A stretch of 64,000 nt of DNA from Citrus sinensis. Lineage: Eukaryota; Streptophyta; Magnoliopsida; Sapindales; Rutaceae. The stretch lies in the NCBI RefSeq assembly GCF_022201045.2, contig NC_068559.1, positions 27,535,501 to 27,599,500 of the forward strand. The letters run 5' to 3'. Under the pieces are notes generated by a model, which was not told the origin of the DNA, ran no database searches, and saw only the letters and a list, made by a program, of their open reading frames with translations. The position numbers were made by a program, and so were the translations under genes. Every line of letters starts with the position of its first letter. The stretch's first letter is position 1. Positions 9,827 to 21,228 of this stretch are shown piece after piece.

Positions 9827-12800
9827 AATAATAATCAATCAATCTGCTGCGATGATTCAATTCAAGTGCTTTTCTGTAATTATTTTGAGCTACCATCAGG
9901 TTTTTAATTAATATGCTAAGTCACCGGCATCCATTTTGAGTCATTGCAAGTACGATTCTACCAAATTAAACCATTCGACTTTCACAACATGTTATGGAAA
10001 CAAGATTAAACGCTTTCACTCGTAGTTTATGCTCAAGAATAGGAACAGGAGTAATATTATAATATATTAGAGGTATTATGTTAGTCATACAATAATAAAT
10101 GGTACTATGAAGTGTGTGTATTTATTTTGAAAGATCACATTGCAAGTGGTGGTTACGTTAAATTTAATTACGCATGTCATGCATTTATCAACTAGTTGTA
10201 TTCCATTTGATATATTATAAAATTTCTCCAAGAATAGATCGACAATCCAAAATCAATAGTTATCATGACATGTTGTTAACAAATGTCTTGTATCCTCACA
10301 GTGGCCTAGACACTTAAATTAAGGGGGGTTTAGTTCAAAATTTTTAATTTAATTTAATTTGGGTACTTTATTTATTTATACAATTCCCTTGAATATATTT
10401 AAAGTCTCAACAACACAAATTCTATTATTCTTTTAAATTTTAGAAAATAATAGTAATAGATTATTTATTTTAAATGTTGGAGCTCATTGTGTCACACTTG
10501 TGAAAATATCATTTTTCTAAATAATGTCCACCAAATATCTAAAAATACAAAATTATATAATTATTGGGATTTGAATTTTGAACAAAGTCTTCAGAATCAC
10601 TAAATAACACTCTTACTACTAAATTATAAGTATTTTGTTATATTTAAATGTACCCAAATTCTTTTTAGAAAATGAAGCACCTCCTAATCCTTACCTAGGT
10701 CCACTCATGTTGGAAAGAAGAAATGACTAGTTATCTATATTGAAGAATTATGAACCGCAAGCGAAGCGAATTGCAGGTTAGTGCTGCAAATTGTCCTGCA
10801 TATTCCAAGATGGGTAAAATTTCCTGTTAAAACTTTAACAAAATACTGATGTGTGCACATGGGAATTCTTAGCATTCAAGCTTACAAATTGCTGTCAATG
10901 TGTGGCTTCTGAAGCAAGACGACAACACCGCCGCCTCAAAAATCAATATATATATGTGTGTGTGTGTGTGTATATATATATATGTATGTATGTATGTATG
11001 AATTAAAAGATTACACAAAATTCTTGATAAAGATAGTGCAGCTGCACCGAAAATATTGTTGTGTAGTGGCCGGTGATGAGCCCATAAATTAATGCTGGCT
11101 CTTCCCAATTTCCATTTCACAAGATTAGGTAGCTCAGTGAGGCAGCATATTCAATGTTGAAATTTGTTGTTTAATGGAGCCGCATTGAGTTTACCAAATA
11201 AATGGGCATTCTCTTTGTGAAGAAAGCGACAGAAATGTACATATCAAACAAGGATTTTCCAAATCAAACCATTCGCTTTGAGCGGTAAGATTTTCTAAAA
11301 TCTGCAGATTCTTAATCAGATATTTAAGGACCATAAGTGGAGTTTTCATTTCACCAAAATCTTCGTTTAAATGTCAATTAAGTATGTCACACATTTGGTT
11401 AAATTCCAAGGTCAGTAGTCGGCATCTGCTTCTTCTCTTAGTGAAAGAAAAGAAAAACACGCCCAATCTGAAAGTAACTTGCAAAAGTGAAGTGAACTTA
11501 GACAGGTTAACAGCGTGAAAATGACTCCATGCAAATTTGCAGATGCCTAACAAGACGAGGATTTAGATAGTTTCTCGATCGGTTTCAGCTTGTCAAACAC
11601 TTTCTTTCGGAATACGTTTGTGTTCAATGCATTAAGATAACACGTACAACGTGTTACAGCAGGATTAATTTCCAAATTATCAACTATTACGTAAGAGTGG
11701 TCACCCAATTAATACCAGATTGACAGATTCCGAAACTGCACCACACCAGATATGATTGATTTTTTTACGCAATCCAATGGGAATCCATTTCTTTTGATCT
11801 GCAACCAAAGAATAATAATATTGATGCTTGTTAGCTATCTTGAAAGTGATCATCAAGCACAAGCAGACTTTTGAAACTTATGAAGTCTTACCTTATGCTT
11901 CAATGTGATCTTCCCCTCTCTTTTTTTTTTTTTTTTTTCCAGTTTTAAGAGCGTCATCTTACCTAAATGTTAAAGGTAAAGTAATACATTGATCTAAATT
12001 AAAATTATCCACACGCAACCTTTACTTGGTCACTGCTTAAATATCAAAAATTTAGTAAGGATTTTCACGTGGCATGGACTTAAGAATCTACTTATATATT
12101 TGTATAATTAGAGTATGGACAACTAACATATGCATTCACTCACATGGATGTTCAATTTTGGCTAGAAATAAACCTAATTTTGTTGGTAGACCCAAGATAA
12201 TCAGTGAGACTCAATTAATTGTCTAATCTTAATTAATTAAAATAAATCACATTGCTTCCATTAATCCTAATTAAGTTGACAGTTGACTCCAATTAAATTC
12301 GAATAAAAGATTAATCCTTGCACGTCAGTTAAGCCAAAGAAGAAAGAACTAAAGAAATTTGAGTATCCTTTGCCGATAGTTTAGTTACTTAAGAACCAAT
12401 TGTTTATATAAAGCGTGCAGGATTGGGCGTTTACTTTTGCAAATTAGGACAAATTAACTACTGTTAAGTAGCCTTACTATTAGTTTAATGAGCTGAATCT
12501 ATAACGTGGAGCCCTTTGTTGACTTCAAATTGCTAGGTTACCCATCGTTTCATTCCCTTTGCTTCGTCATGAATGCAATCTGAATCAAACTCAAATATAA
12601 GAAGTTATACATGCCTCATACTCTGCTGGTTCATGAATATAAGTTAGAATCAAAGTCAAATTTGTTTACGAGTGGGCCTAAGTTACTTTATCATGCGATA
12701 AGGATAAGACGCAAAAATCACAGAATTTTAAAGATGTCGTCTCATATCAGTAGAGAATGAATCTTAAGTAAGTACATAATATTAAGCAATCCTCAAATTT

Positions 12801-14911
12801 TTAAGTTAGTTTTTTATGTGAATTATGCTCATAAACTTCTATATGATATCAGAGTTAAAATATACATGATGAAATTCACACCACTTTTATTATGTGATAA
12901 TATATATAAGTAAAACTAATCAAATATTATAAATGAGAGATTCTAACTTCTAAATTTACATGTATTTACTGGTTTTGACTCTTGAACATTATAAATAAGA
13001 GATGTATATGATTCTGAAAGGTTACAAAAATATTTAAGTACGAATTACACTATTACTGTTAGACTAACTCTACAAAAGAATTTTTGATAAAATTTGTCGT
13101 GGGCTCTATAATATTCTTTTAATCCTAAACTATCGGATGATTCCATTTTCCTTTTGATATCTAAATCTAAATAGTATCTGCATTTTCAATGTATCACTTT
13201 TACAGTTTCTAAAGCAAGTCGCATGGTACATATAACTAGCTTCATCGTCAAACACGAAAATCGATTCTTTATTGATTTCGGTTCTAAAATGAAAAATATA
13301 CCCTAAATACAGATAATATTAGAACAATCCAACTTATTTTTTAATTAAAAGTAAAAATTATCCGTTCTTAAATCCGATATTTAGCATCTACGAATTATTG
13401 TAAGACAACTACACAAATCATTATAACAACTATTAAATTAGCAGCCGTTTTCAGTTGTATGTTCAATTCATTTTGATTTTTGAATTCTGACACATTTTAC
13501 TAGTTCAGAAATCTTATGTTATCGTGGATCACATTCCACTTTTCAAAAAAAAAAAAAAAAACAAACGTGGATCACGTCCCCGCCAAAGAAAAACCCTAGT
13601 GCGAGCGGAAGTAAAATAAACCAAGTCCTTAACTCAAAACTTATCCACTCGCAGTCAGTAAAGTCTAATATCAGTCCCTTCATGGCTTCATCAGCCTGAA
13701 ACAATTAATTAATAACACAGATGTGAAAGTGAAGCCTCAAATGTGATGGGCAGCCAGCTTTGCGGCTTGGGAATTTTGCTTGTTGTAACAATTCAATTGG
13801 ATCTTTAATTTTAGTTTCCTATCCGCTTAAGTTTGTGGATGGTACGTAAAACAATTTTTTTAATTAATATAGTATCCGACTTAACTAAATATATATATGA
13901 ATTGAAGATTGAAGTAACGGTCATACACACATCCAATAAGAAGGACCGAAAATGAATCGGATAACTATAAGTAATACAAGGCTGCTAAAATGAAAGATTC
14001 TGAAATTCCCATAAGTAAAGAAGATGCCGTTTCTTTTACTTTTCTTGAGAATGAGAACCTTTTTTTCTCCAGAGATCATGAATTGTGATGATTTTTGGTG
14101 TGCATGCTTTCACTTGTAACTTCATAGAATTTAGATGTGCGATCATATTTGGTATTAGCCGTGTACAAAGAATCTATATACGAGCGGTTCCATTTCCTTT
14201 GTCTAGTATTTATGAGAGCTTTAATTTGCATTAATTCTTCGCATTCTGTATGTTCGCTTATTATCTGGCTAAGGATATCTTTCAATAATTCTATTCCATT
14301 AACTTCCTAGCCTCACCTTTTGGCATCTCACGTCTTTTGCAATAAAACATACTGAGTATCTTTTTCTAGCTTTAATACTTGTTTGTTTATATGACTATAT
14401 ACCCCGTCTCATACTAAAATTGGGTAGCTGTAACTTGAAAATTATATCACTAAAGTATTTGATAAATACTGATGGTTGTGATTTAGAAGTTAAGCTGATT
14501 TAATTAATTACTTTTATGATGAAAAAAATTTATAATATCTTTAATTTAAAAGTTATATTAACTGCACACTATTAACTTTTATTTTATAGTTGTAACTTTT
14601 TTCCTGCAATTGTTGCAAATTAAAAGTTATAATATCTCAATATCAAACATAACCTTAATTTCAAAGATTAAAAAAAAATTATGTATATATCTTGATTTAA
14701 TTAATATTTATTAGCACTGATCCACCTTAGATATACTCCTACTTCCTTAGATGGTAAAACAACATTCTCATTAAATTGATGTACATTTGGTCTTCACCCT
14801 ACCCTGCATTCTTCTCACAAGTCATTTTTATCACCAAACACACTATTAAATTGAATGGGTAGAAAATTAAGTCGTAATATTAAATCAAGGGAACAAACCC
14901 TTTATATAAAT
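9827..14911. other. About 5 kb of non-coding DNA
   Basis: No gene is supported. Possible MITE remains: AATTTGGGTAC at 10356-10366 is matched in reverse complement at 10650-10660. A poly-A run is at 13545-13561. Around 14400-14660 there is sequence related to the short MITE at 55598-55833. The rest is A/T-rich and featureless. Confidence 0.4.
10946..11000. repeat. Compound TA/TG/TATG microsatellite
   Basis: Consecutive runs of TA, then TG, then TA again, then TATG (about five copies). Confidence 0.95.
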
Positions 14912-15780
14912 AAGGGAAAAAATCATTTTCACCCTTAAGGTTTAATACAATAGTCCATTCCATACTTATTTTTTAAAATAATAGTTAATTTGACCCCTGC
15001 TTTTCAAACAATAGCCAAAAATACAATTCCGCAAATTTATCATTAGTTTACTATGTAATTCATTGAGGGAAAAAAGAATTTTCAATTAAGGATATATAAA
15101 CTATTTAAAAGTAAAACTCTTAAACACAATTAAATAACATCTTACTTTCTACGTAAATTTAAAATTTAAGGATAACTTAATGAATAAACAATAATAGCAC
15201 TAAATAATATTTAAAATATATATTTTGGACAAAATTAAAATTAAAAAAGATTTCTGGGCAGTAGAGTGAATTTTTTCTTCTTTTTTTGGTCATTTAATTT
15301 GTTCTAACTTTAATATAGTCAAGAAAAATAAAATAAATAATCAATTAGTATTATTATTTTACCAAAAGTAAATGCAAACTCCTTCATTTGCTTTAAAAAA
15401 CACACAATAAAGAATCATTTAATGAACACACACACTCAAATATATATACATTGCATGCTCTTTAGTGTTATTTTTGTTTAATTAAGTTATCCTTAAATTT
15501 TAAATTTATATAGAAAGTCAGATGTTATTTAATTTTGTTTAGGAGTCTTATTTTAATTTTTTTTTGTATATCCTTTATTGAAAATCTTACTTTTCCCTCA
15601 ATAAATTATACAACCAACTAACTTTAAATTTATTTTGCGCTCAATGAATTATACAGTAAACTAACTATATATTAACGGAATGGTATTTTGGGCGATTGTT
15701 TAAGAAGTATAGATGAAATAGGCTATTATCTAAATAATAAAGATGAAATGAACTATTATTTAAATAAAAGGGATTGCGAC
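14912..15780. mobile_element. Long-inverted-repeat element, copy A
   Basis: The left arm (about 14915-15200) is the approximate reverse complement of the right arm (about 15465-15775). Shared phrases include TTAAGGATAACTTAAT (left) and ATTAAGTTATCCTTAA (right), and AATAACATCTTACTTTCT (left) against AGAAAGTCAGATGTTATT (right). The right arm carries an extra duplicated block around AATTATACA. A second copy lies at 53212-54143. No coding capacity is seen. The right end lacks the terminal segment found in copy B, so it may be truncated, and no target duplication was found. Confidence 0.65.
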
Positions 15781-16315
15781 CTAATTAAACTACATGAGTA
15801 CGGACACAATTATGAAATCGGTTAGGTTTGAATTGACATATTTTTTTTTTCATGTTAGATTAGTATTTTAATTCTTGATTCAGTTACCTGATTGATGACA
15901 TGATTTCATTTTATATTTTAAATCAATTCGTAAATTCTCATTACAAAACTTAAATATTGAATATAATTCTCTTTTTTCCTTTTTTTCTTTTTTTTTGGAG
16001 GGGAAAGAGGAAGGATAAACAGATACATAATGTTTCAAAAATATATATAGATTTAAAATTTTAATAGTGTAAATCTATAATATTTTGAAAGATATGTGAA
16101 GTTATTATGATTATTATTATTATTATTGCTAGCTCTACGAGCACCCATTTAATCTTGAACCCAAAATCTAAATTTGTGAATAACACAATCTTGAAGCTAA
16201 AACTAGGCTTCATGTTACAACTTTCAGCACAACCGACTTCTATTTGTTTATTTATTTTGTCTATGAAGACGCAACAGAAATTAGTTAAAGGGACGACTTC
16301 AGCTTTCAGCCTTCA

Positions 16316-16378
16316 GCCGTGAGCCGTGAGCCGTGAGCCGTGAGCCGTGAGCCGTGAGCCGTGAGCCGTGAGCCAGGA
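16316..16378. repeat. GCCGTGA heptamer minisatellite
   Basis: Eight perfect tandem copies of GCCGTGA run from 16316 to 16371, followed by one degenerate copy (GCCAGGA). It is G/C-rich in an otherwise A/T-rich setting. Confidence 0.95.
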
Positions 16379-16897
16379 GCCATGACTTGGGGACCAACAA
16401 AAAACAAAAACACAAAAGACAAAACGATTCCCTTATAAATAAATGCGTGAGGCCACTGGGATTGGTTGCACTGTGCGTCAATCGATCAAGACGAGAAATT
16501 TTCATTAATAAATATTGGAACCCCTCACAGTCACCGTCACTGTCAAGTGTCACCCGCACAGAAAGAGTAGCGGGGATCGCTTACTTTGCTAATCGAAGCT
16601 GTCGCGTTGCCCTCCATCTCAAATCTCAATGCACTAAAATATCACCATCGTCGTCGTCATATTCTAACAGAAGTAATTTCTCATGACTCTTAAATTGTTT
16701 AATAAATAATAAATAAATCGTATAAAAAATTTATTTTAATTTAGATATAGATAATATCACTTAACAAGACACGATATTAAAATCCTATTTAATTTAATTC
16801 ATTTCAGTTGAATCCTCTTGTTTACTTGACTTATATTTTTATGTTATGCTTTGTAACTATATGGGCCTTGTTTCAATAATTAATCACGAAAAACATT
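16379..16897. other. CpG-containing block with TATA-like site; no gene assigned
   Basis: TATAAATA stands at 16434-16441 and GATTGG, a reverse CCAAT box, near 16460. The following 230 bases are richer in G, C and CpG than their surroundings. A 99-codon open frame (16387-16686) has no recognisable domain. This could be the promoter and first exon of a non-coding transcript, or a gene relic. Confidence 0.3.
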
Positions 16898-17314
16898 GGA
16901 AAAATTATCATTCGTACATCATAAATTTTTGTTTTTATAAAAAATATTATAACATTTTAAGAGTGTATCAATCGTTCACCCTAAATTGATAAAAATTATC
17001 TGACGACCACTAAATCGTTAGCCGCCGTTTGAAAGTTAATGACACTGTAGTGAATTGATGATTTTACCATAAAAATTTATTACTTGTATACCCTAAAAAT
17101 CTCTTATTATCACTTATATACCCTTAAACTATCACTTGTATCATATAAAAATACTAGATTACCCATATGACGTCATCATATTTAAACGGCAACTAACGAT
17201 TTTGTGGACATTAGATATATTTTATTAGTTTAAGGTGAATAATTGATATACCCTGAAAATATTGTAGTAAATTTGATAACGGAATAAACTAAGGGTATAC
17301 GATTGATAATTTCC
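16898..17314. mobile_element. Foldback MITE, family 2, copy A
   Basis: It begins GGAAAAATTATCATTCGTA and ends TTGATAATTTCC, with arms of about 190 bases that are imperfect reverse complements. Diagnostic phrases are CACTAAATCGTTAG (left) and CTAACGATTTTGTGG (right). A closely related element stands at 20287-20705. Ends and length suggest a Mutator-like or similar foldback type. No target duplication is clear. Confidence 0.7.
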
Positions 17315-19875
17315 GAAACTCCAATAATTATAGTATGCAATTATAATTTAGCATTAGGTCTTTAAAAAGGCGAAGAGGATTGAATTTAAAGAAGACCCTA
17401 ACTTCGTCTTATTGAATAACTTTTATTTGCTTCCATTCATCTTAAAAATTCACGACATGGCCAATTGACCTAACCTAAAACGACATATATATATTAGTCA
17501 TTCTTAGAAATTAGAGATGAATATGAAACATGCCCAACTTAGCTTTATTCTCGGTAGTCATTTTAAACCACCAACCTTTGTACCATGCGCAAACTTCTTC
17601 CATATGTATGTATGTATATGTGTGTGTGTGTATAAAGGCACTCAAAGCCACCAAAAGCTACGAAACACATCCTTTATTGCCGACTTTACCTTAATTACAC
17701 GCTTCAACTCATATATAGTGATATAATTACTATTTATATGTCGTTTTTTTTTTTTAAAAATTTTTGAGTTGACTTCGTGATCGAAAATATATGCTTGAAC
17801 AGAGTCACGTTGCACCTGCACCCAACTAGTATCTTTACTGAATTTCTATGAATTAAATTTCCAATAAAGTAGCATAATCAAATGAAATACAGTCTCTATT
17901 TTATATAACATCTTATTTAGAAAAGCTTTTAATTCAATAGATTTGCTCTTGGATCGGAACAGTGATATTTAATTTCCTGAGGTCTGTTACGTGGCATGTT
18001 TTGATAGGCTACAACTTTATATCGAAAGTCTTCTGTAGACGAGGGAAACCCCGTGTTGCTCATGCTAATCACCGGTTTGTCTCTTTTTAGAGAGGAGAGG
18101 TTAGTGAGTCTGATGCTGTATTATGTGGCAAGTTTTTATTGGTCAAGTTGGCATATCAAAAACTTAGGTAAACATAAGACGACTTGGCCATGGCGGGAAA
18201 TCTATAAGTCCTGAGAGCATGTTACATGTTGTATACTGTTAGACGGCCGCGTACGCATGGTGAAGACCTCTCAACAAAATCTTTCAATAAATAATTATCA
18301 ATACACAAATACAATATACTACTTGTAATGTTCCTCATTAATCGGTCTTAATGGGTAATTAATACATGTCGATTGGAACCACAAATTGCATATTAAAAGT
18401 TTACAACTTGAGTTCAGAACTTTTCACCATCTCATTTTACCTCACCAATCTTCATTTTTCAGTTAACACCATTAAAAAATTTAAAATAATACTACTTGTT
18501 AAATATACCCCATTTAATCCCCACTTTTTCCTCATAATAATTTTTATCCTTTTTTTTTCCATATATCTATTCCATTGTATAAAACTTAAAAAATCAGATT
18601 TAAAAGAGAAAAAAATGATATGATAATCTCTCTCTTTCTTATCAACATTGAACATAGCATAATAATCACATTATTATCACCACTCATACCAAAAACACGA
18701 TAATTTATCGTTTATGATCCAAATCATTATCAATATTGATATATTATTATCAAAGCTCTTCCACTCATATCTATTTTTTACTACTGGAGGATTATGATAT
18801 CAATAATACCGATCATTCAAGGGACAATTAAGGTGTTAAAGATAATTAAACATATTACAAAAATTAAAGGGAAGAAAACTTTGAACTTACATAAGGATAA
18901 TCTAAGTACATATTAACATAAAAATGACAAATGAAAGTTGATGAGATAAAATATCACCAATATCACCGCACTTTGAATTTTTCATTTTTTCTTCATGTGA
19001 AAGTTCTTAGTTGAAGGAATTGCAGTAGTGGGCATTAAAGAGTTCTGTAAATGGTGCAATCGTCCACGCCATTAAATGATTTGTTGCATACCCATTTGCT
19101 CAATGTGTTTTAAATACATCAACTTGACGATTGAATTTGAAGTTGCTAATTATTCCTAACCGTACGTGTGCAAACCATATCACGCCCAATCGAGATATGG
19201 ACACACAACTGTTAATACCAGAACGAATTAATTAATTAAATTAACATGTCACGGACTGACCGTAAAGGACTCAACAATAAAATATTTTCTTAATTAATTC
19301 AATCATCTCAAGGAAGTTATGTTATAAAATTAAAAAATATCAAAAGATCAAATAGTAGTGTAAAGCTTTGATTTGATTTGAATTTCGTGTTCTATTTTAA
19401 GGCCTTTAACTTTAGGGCATTCCGCGGTCGTACCACTAGCACAAGTGAGTGGAGGAAGGTGGGTATGGCCTTAAAAAAGTTAAAATTTGACTCCTTTTCA
19501 TCTCTTCGTGACTATTCTTTATGAACCTTTAATCTTTTAACACCCAATACCAAATCGATCAAATATACGAGTCACTCTTTCATGCAACTTAGGAATCCGC
19601 CGTGTGATCACTCATCAACCATTTGTATTTTGTGCGTGGAATATGATGATTGATGAAATCCAATCTATTAAGTAGACGGTGATCACAATTGTATGTATTT
19701 TGCAGACACTGGTATTAGATCATCTTACATATGTGTGTGTGTTAGAAATCTTGAAGTGTAGAAAAAATTTACGAAAATTTTAAAATCATAGGATTTAAGA
19801 AATTTAAAATTTAAAGCATTTAAACTATACGATTTATGCGTTTTTTTAAAATACAAAATTTTAAGTTATAACATA

Positions 19876-19937
<62 letters not shown>

Positions 19938-20286
19938 CTTAAAGAATTCCCTAGTTAATAAGTCAAGCTGGTTTCTAAAGGACCAAGTTGCTACGCGTGT
20001 ACAGAGGATTAAAGAATTTATTCCCTTATCTTAATCAAATATTTAATTGACAATGTAACAGAAAGGAAAGAAGAAGACTAGCCTAATAAAGGAAAGAAAA
20101 ATAAAAAGATCTTCTTCTTTAAACATAGCCACACTGTGAAAGACAACATAACATACCATTTTAGGAGGGTGACTGGGTGAGGTATCATCACTTTCACTTT
20201 ACATTTAATATTAGTTTTGTGGTCAAACAAAGACAAAGGGTACCCCATTTTTTGTTTTTTGTTTTTTTTTTAATTTTATTTTATTT
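17315..20286. other. Non-coding DNA
   Basis: No gene is supported. It includes a TG microsatellite near 17618-17630 and the TA tract at 19878. Open frames at 17517-17726 and 18366-18623 have no recognisable features and an intergenic base composition. Confidence 0.4.
19878..19934. repeat. (TA)28 microsatellite
   Basis: An uninterrupted TA dinucleotide run of about 57 bases. Confidence 0.97.
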
Positions 20287-20705
20287 TAAAAAAATTATCA
20301 TTCGTATACTCTATAAATATTCTGTTATCAAAAATACTATAACACTTTGAGGATGTATCAATCATCTATTATAAATTGACAAAATATATTTACCGTCCAC
20401 CAAACCGTTATTTGCCGTTTAAATAAGATAACGTCAGAGGGATAATTTAGTCTTTTCATATAATACAAGTGATAATTTAAAGATATATAAGTGATAATAA
20501 AATAATTTAAGGGTATATAAGTGATATTTTTCAAGGGTAAAATCGTCAATTCACTATAATTTCATTAACTTTCAAACGACAACTAACGGTTTAGTGATCG
20601 GCTGATAATTTTTGTCAATTTAGAATAGACAATTAATACACCCTCAAAATATTATAATATTTTTAATAATAAAACATTTATAGAATATATAAATGATAAT
20701 ATTCC
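20287..20705. mobile_element. Foldback MITE, family 2, copy B
   Basis: Its two arms are about 200-base inverted repeats: CACCAAACCGTTATTTGCCG on the left against CGACAACTAACGGTTTAGTG on the right. It matches the element at 16898-17314. T/A-rich flanks share TTTATTTTATT on both sides, which may be a target duplication but is low-complexity. Confidence 0.7.
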
Positions 20706-21228
20706 TTTATTTTATTATTATTATTATTATTTTGGGTGGAACCGTGGAAGGATTTGATGCTTCAGCAAGGCCTCTCTCTCTCGCTCTCGCTCTCGCTCTT
20801 CCCTGCTTTTTGGGAAATTTATTCATCTTTTTCTAACCAACAAGCTGTTACAAGCAGTCTTAGATGAATTGAAAACCTACCAATATATTTTGTTTCACCC
20901 TGTTCTTTATATTAGGGAGTAGGGACATTGAGTGGCTAAACAAAGATTGTTATGATTAGAAATTAAAAAATTTATTCTCTGAAACACAGGGAGGAGAGGG
21001 TGAAAAAGGAGATTCAAAGTCATTTTCTGAATGGTCTCTAGACAATTCTCTCCCCAAGTTTTGACCCTTATAGATTTCAGCTTTCTTCTCCCCATCCTTC
21101 CGAACTCTTTAAATATCCTCACCACTCATCACTCTTCTTTTCTAATCCAATAAACTTTCTCATCAGTAGAGATCCAATAATTCCCAACTTATCCAAGTTG
21201 AAATAAAAGAAACAAGACTGTTCTCGAG
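20706..21228 (+). promoter_or_regulatory. Promoter and leader of the NPF gene
   Basis: An ATT triplet run near 20708-20730 is followed by a CT-rich tract with TCTCGC repeats (about 20770-20800). A TATA-like TTTAAATAT lies at 21108-21116, about 120 bases before the start codon, with a pyrimidine-rich leader after it. Confidence 0.4.

Noticed and set aside
16299-16686. Open frames on both strands across the GCCGTGA array
   Set aside because: They arise from the heptamer repeat and the CpG block; no domain is visible.
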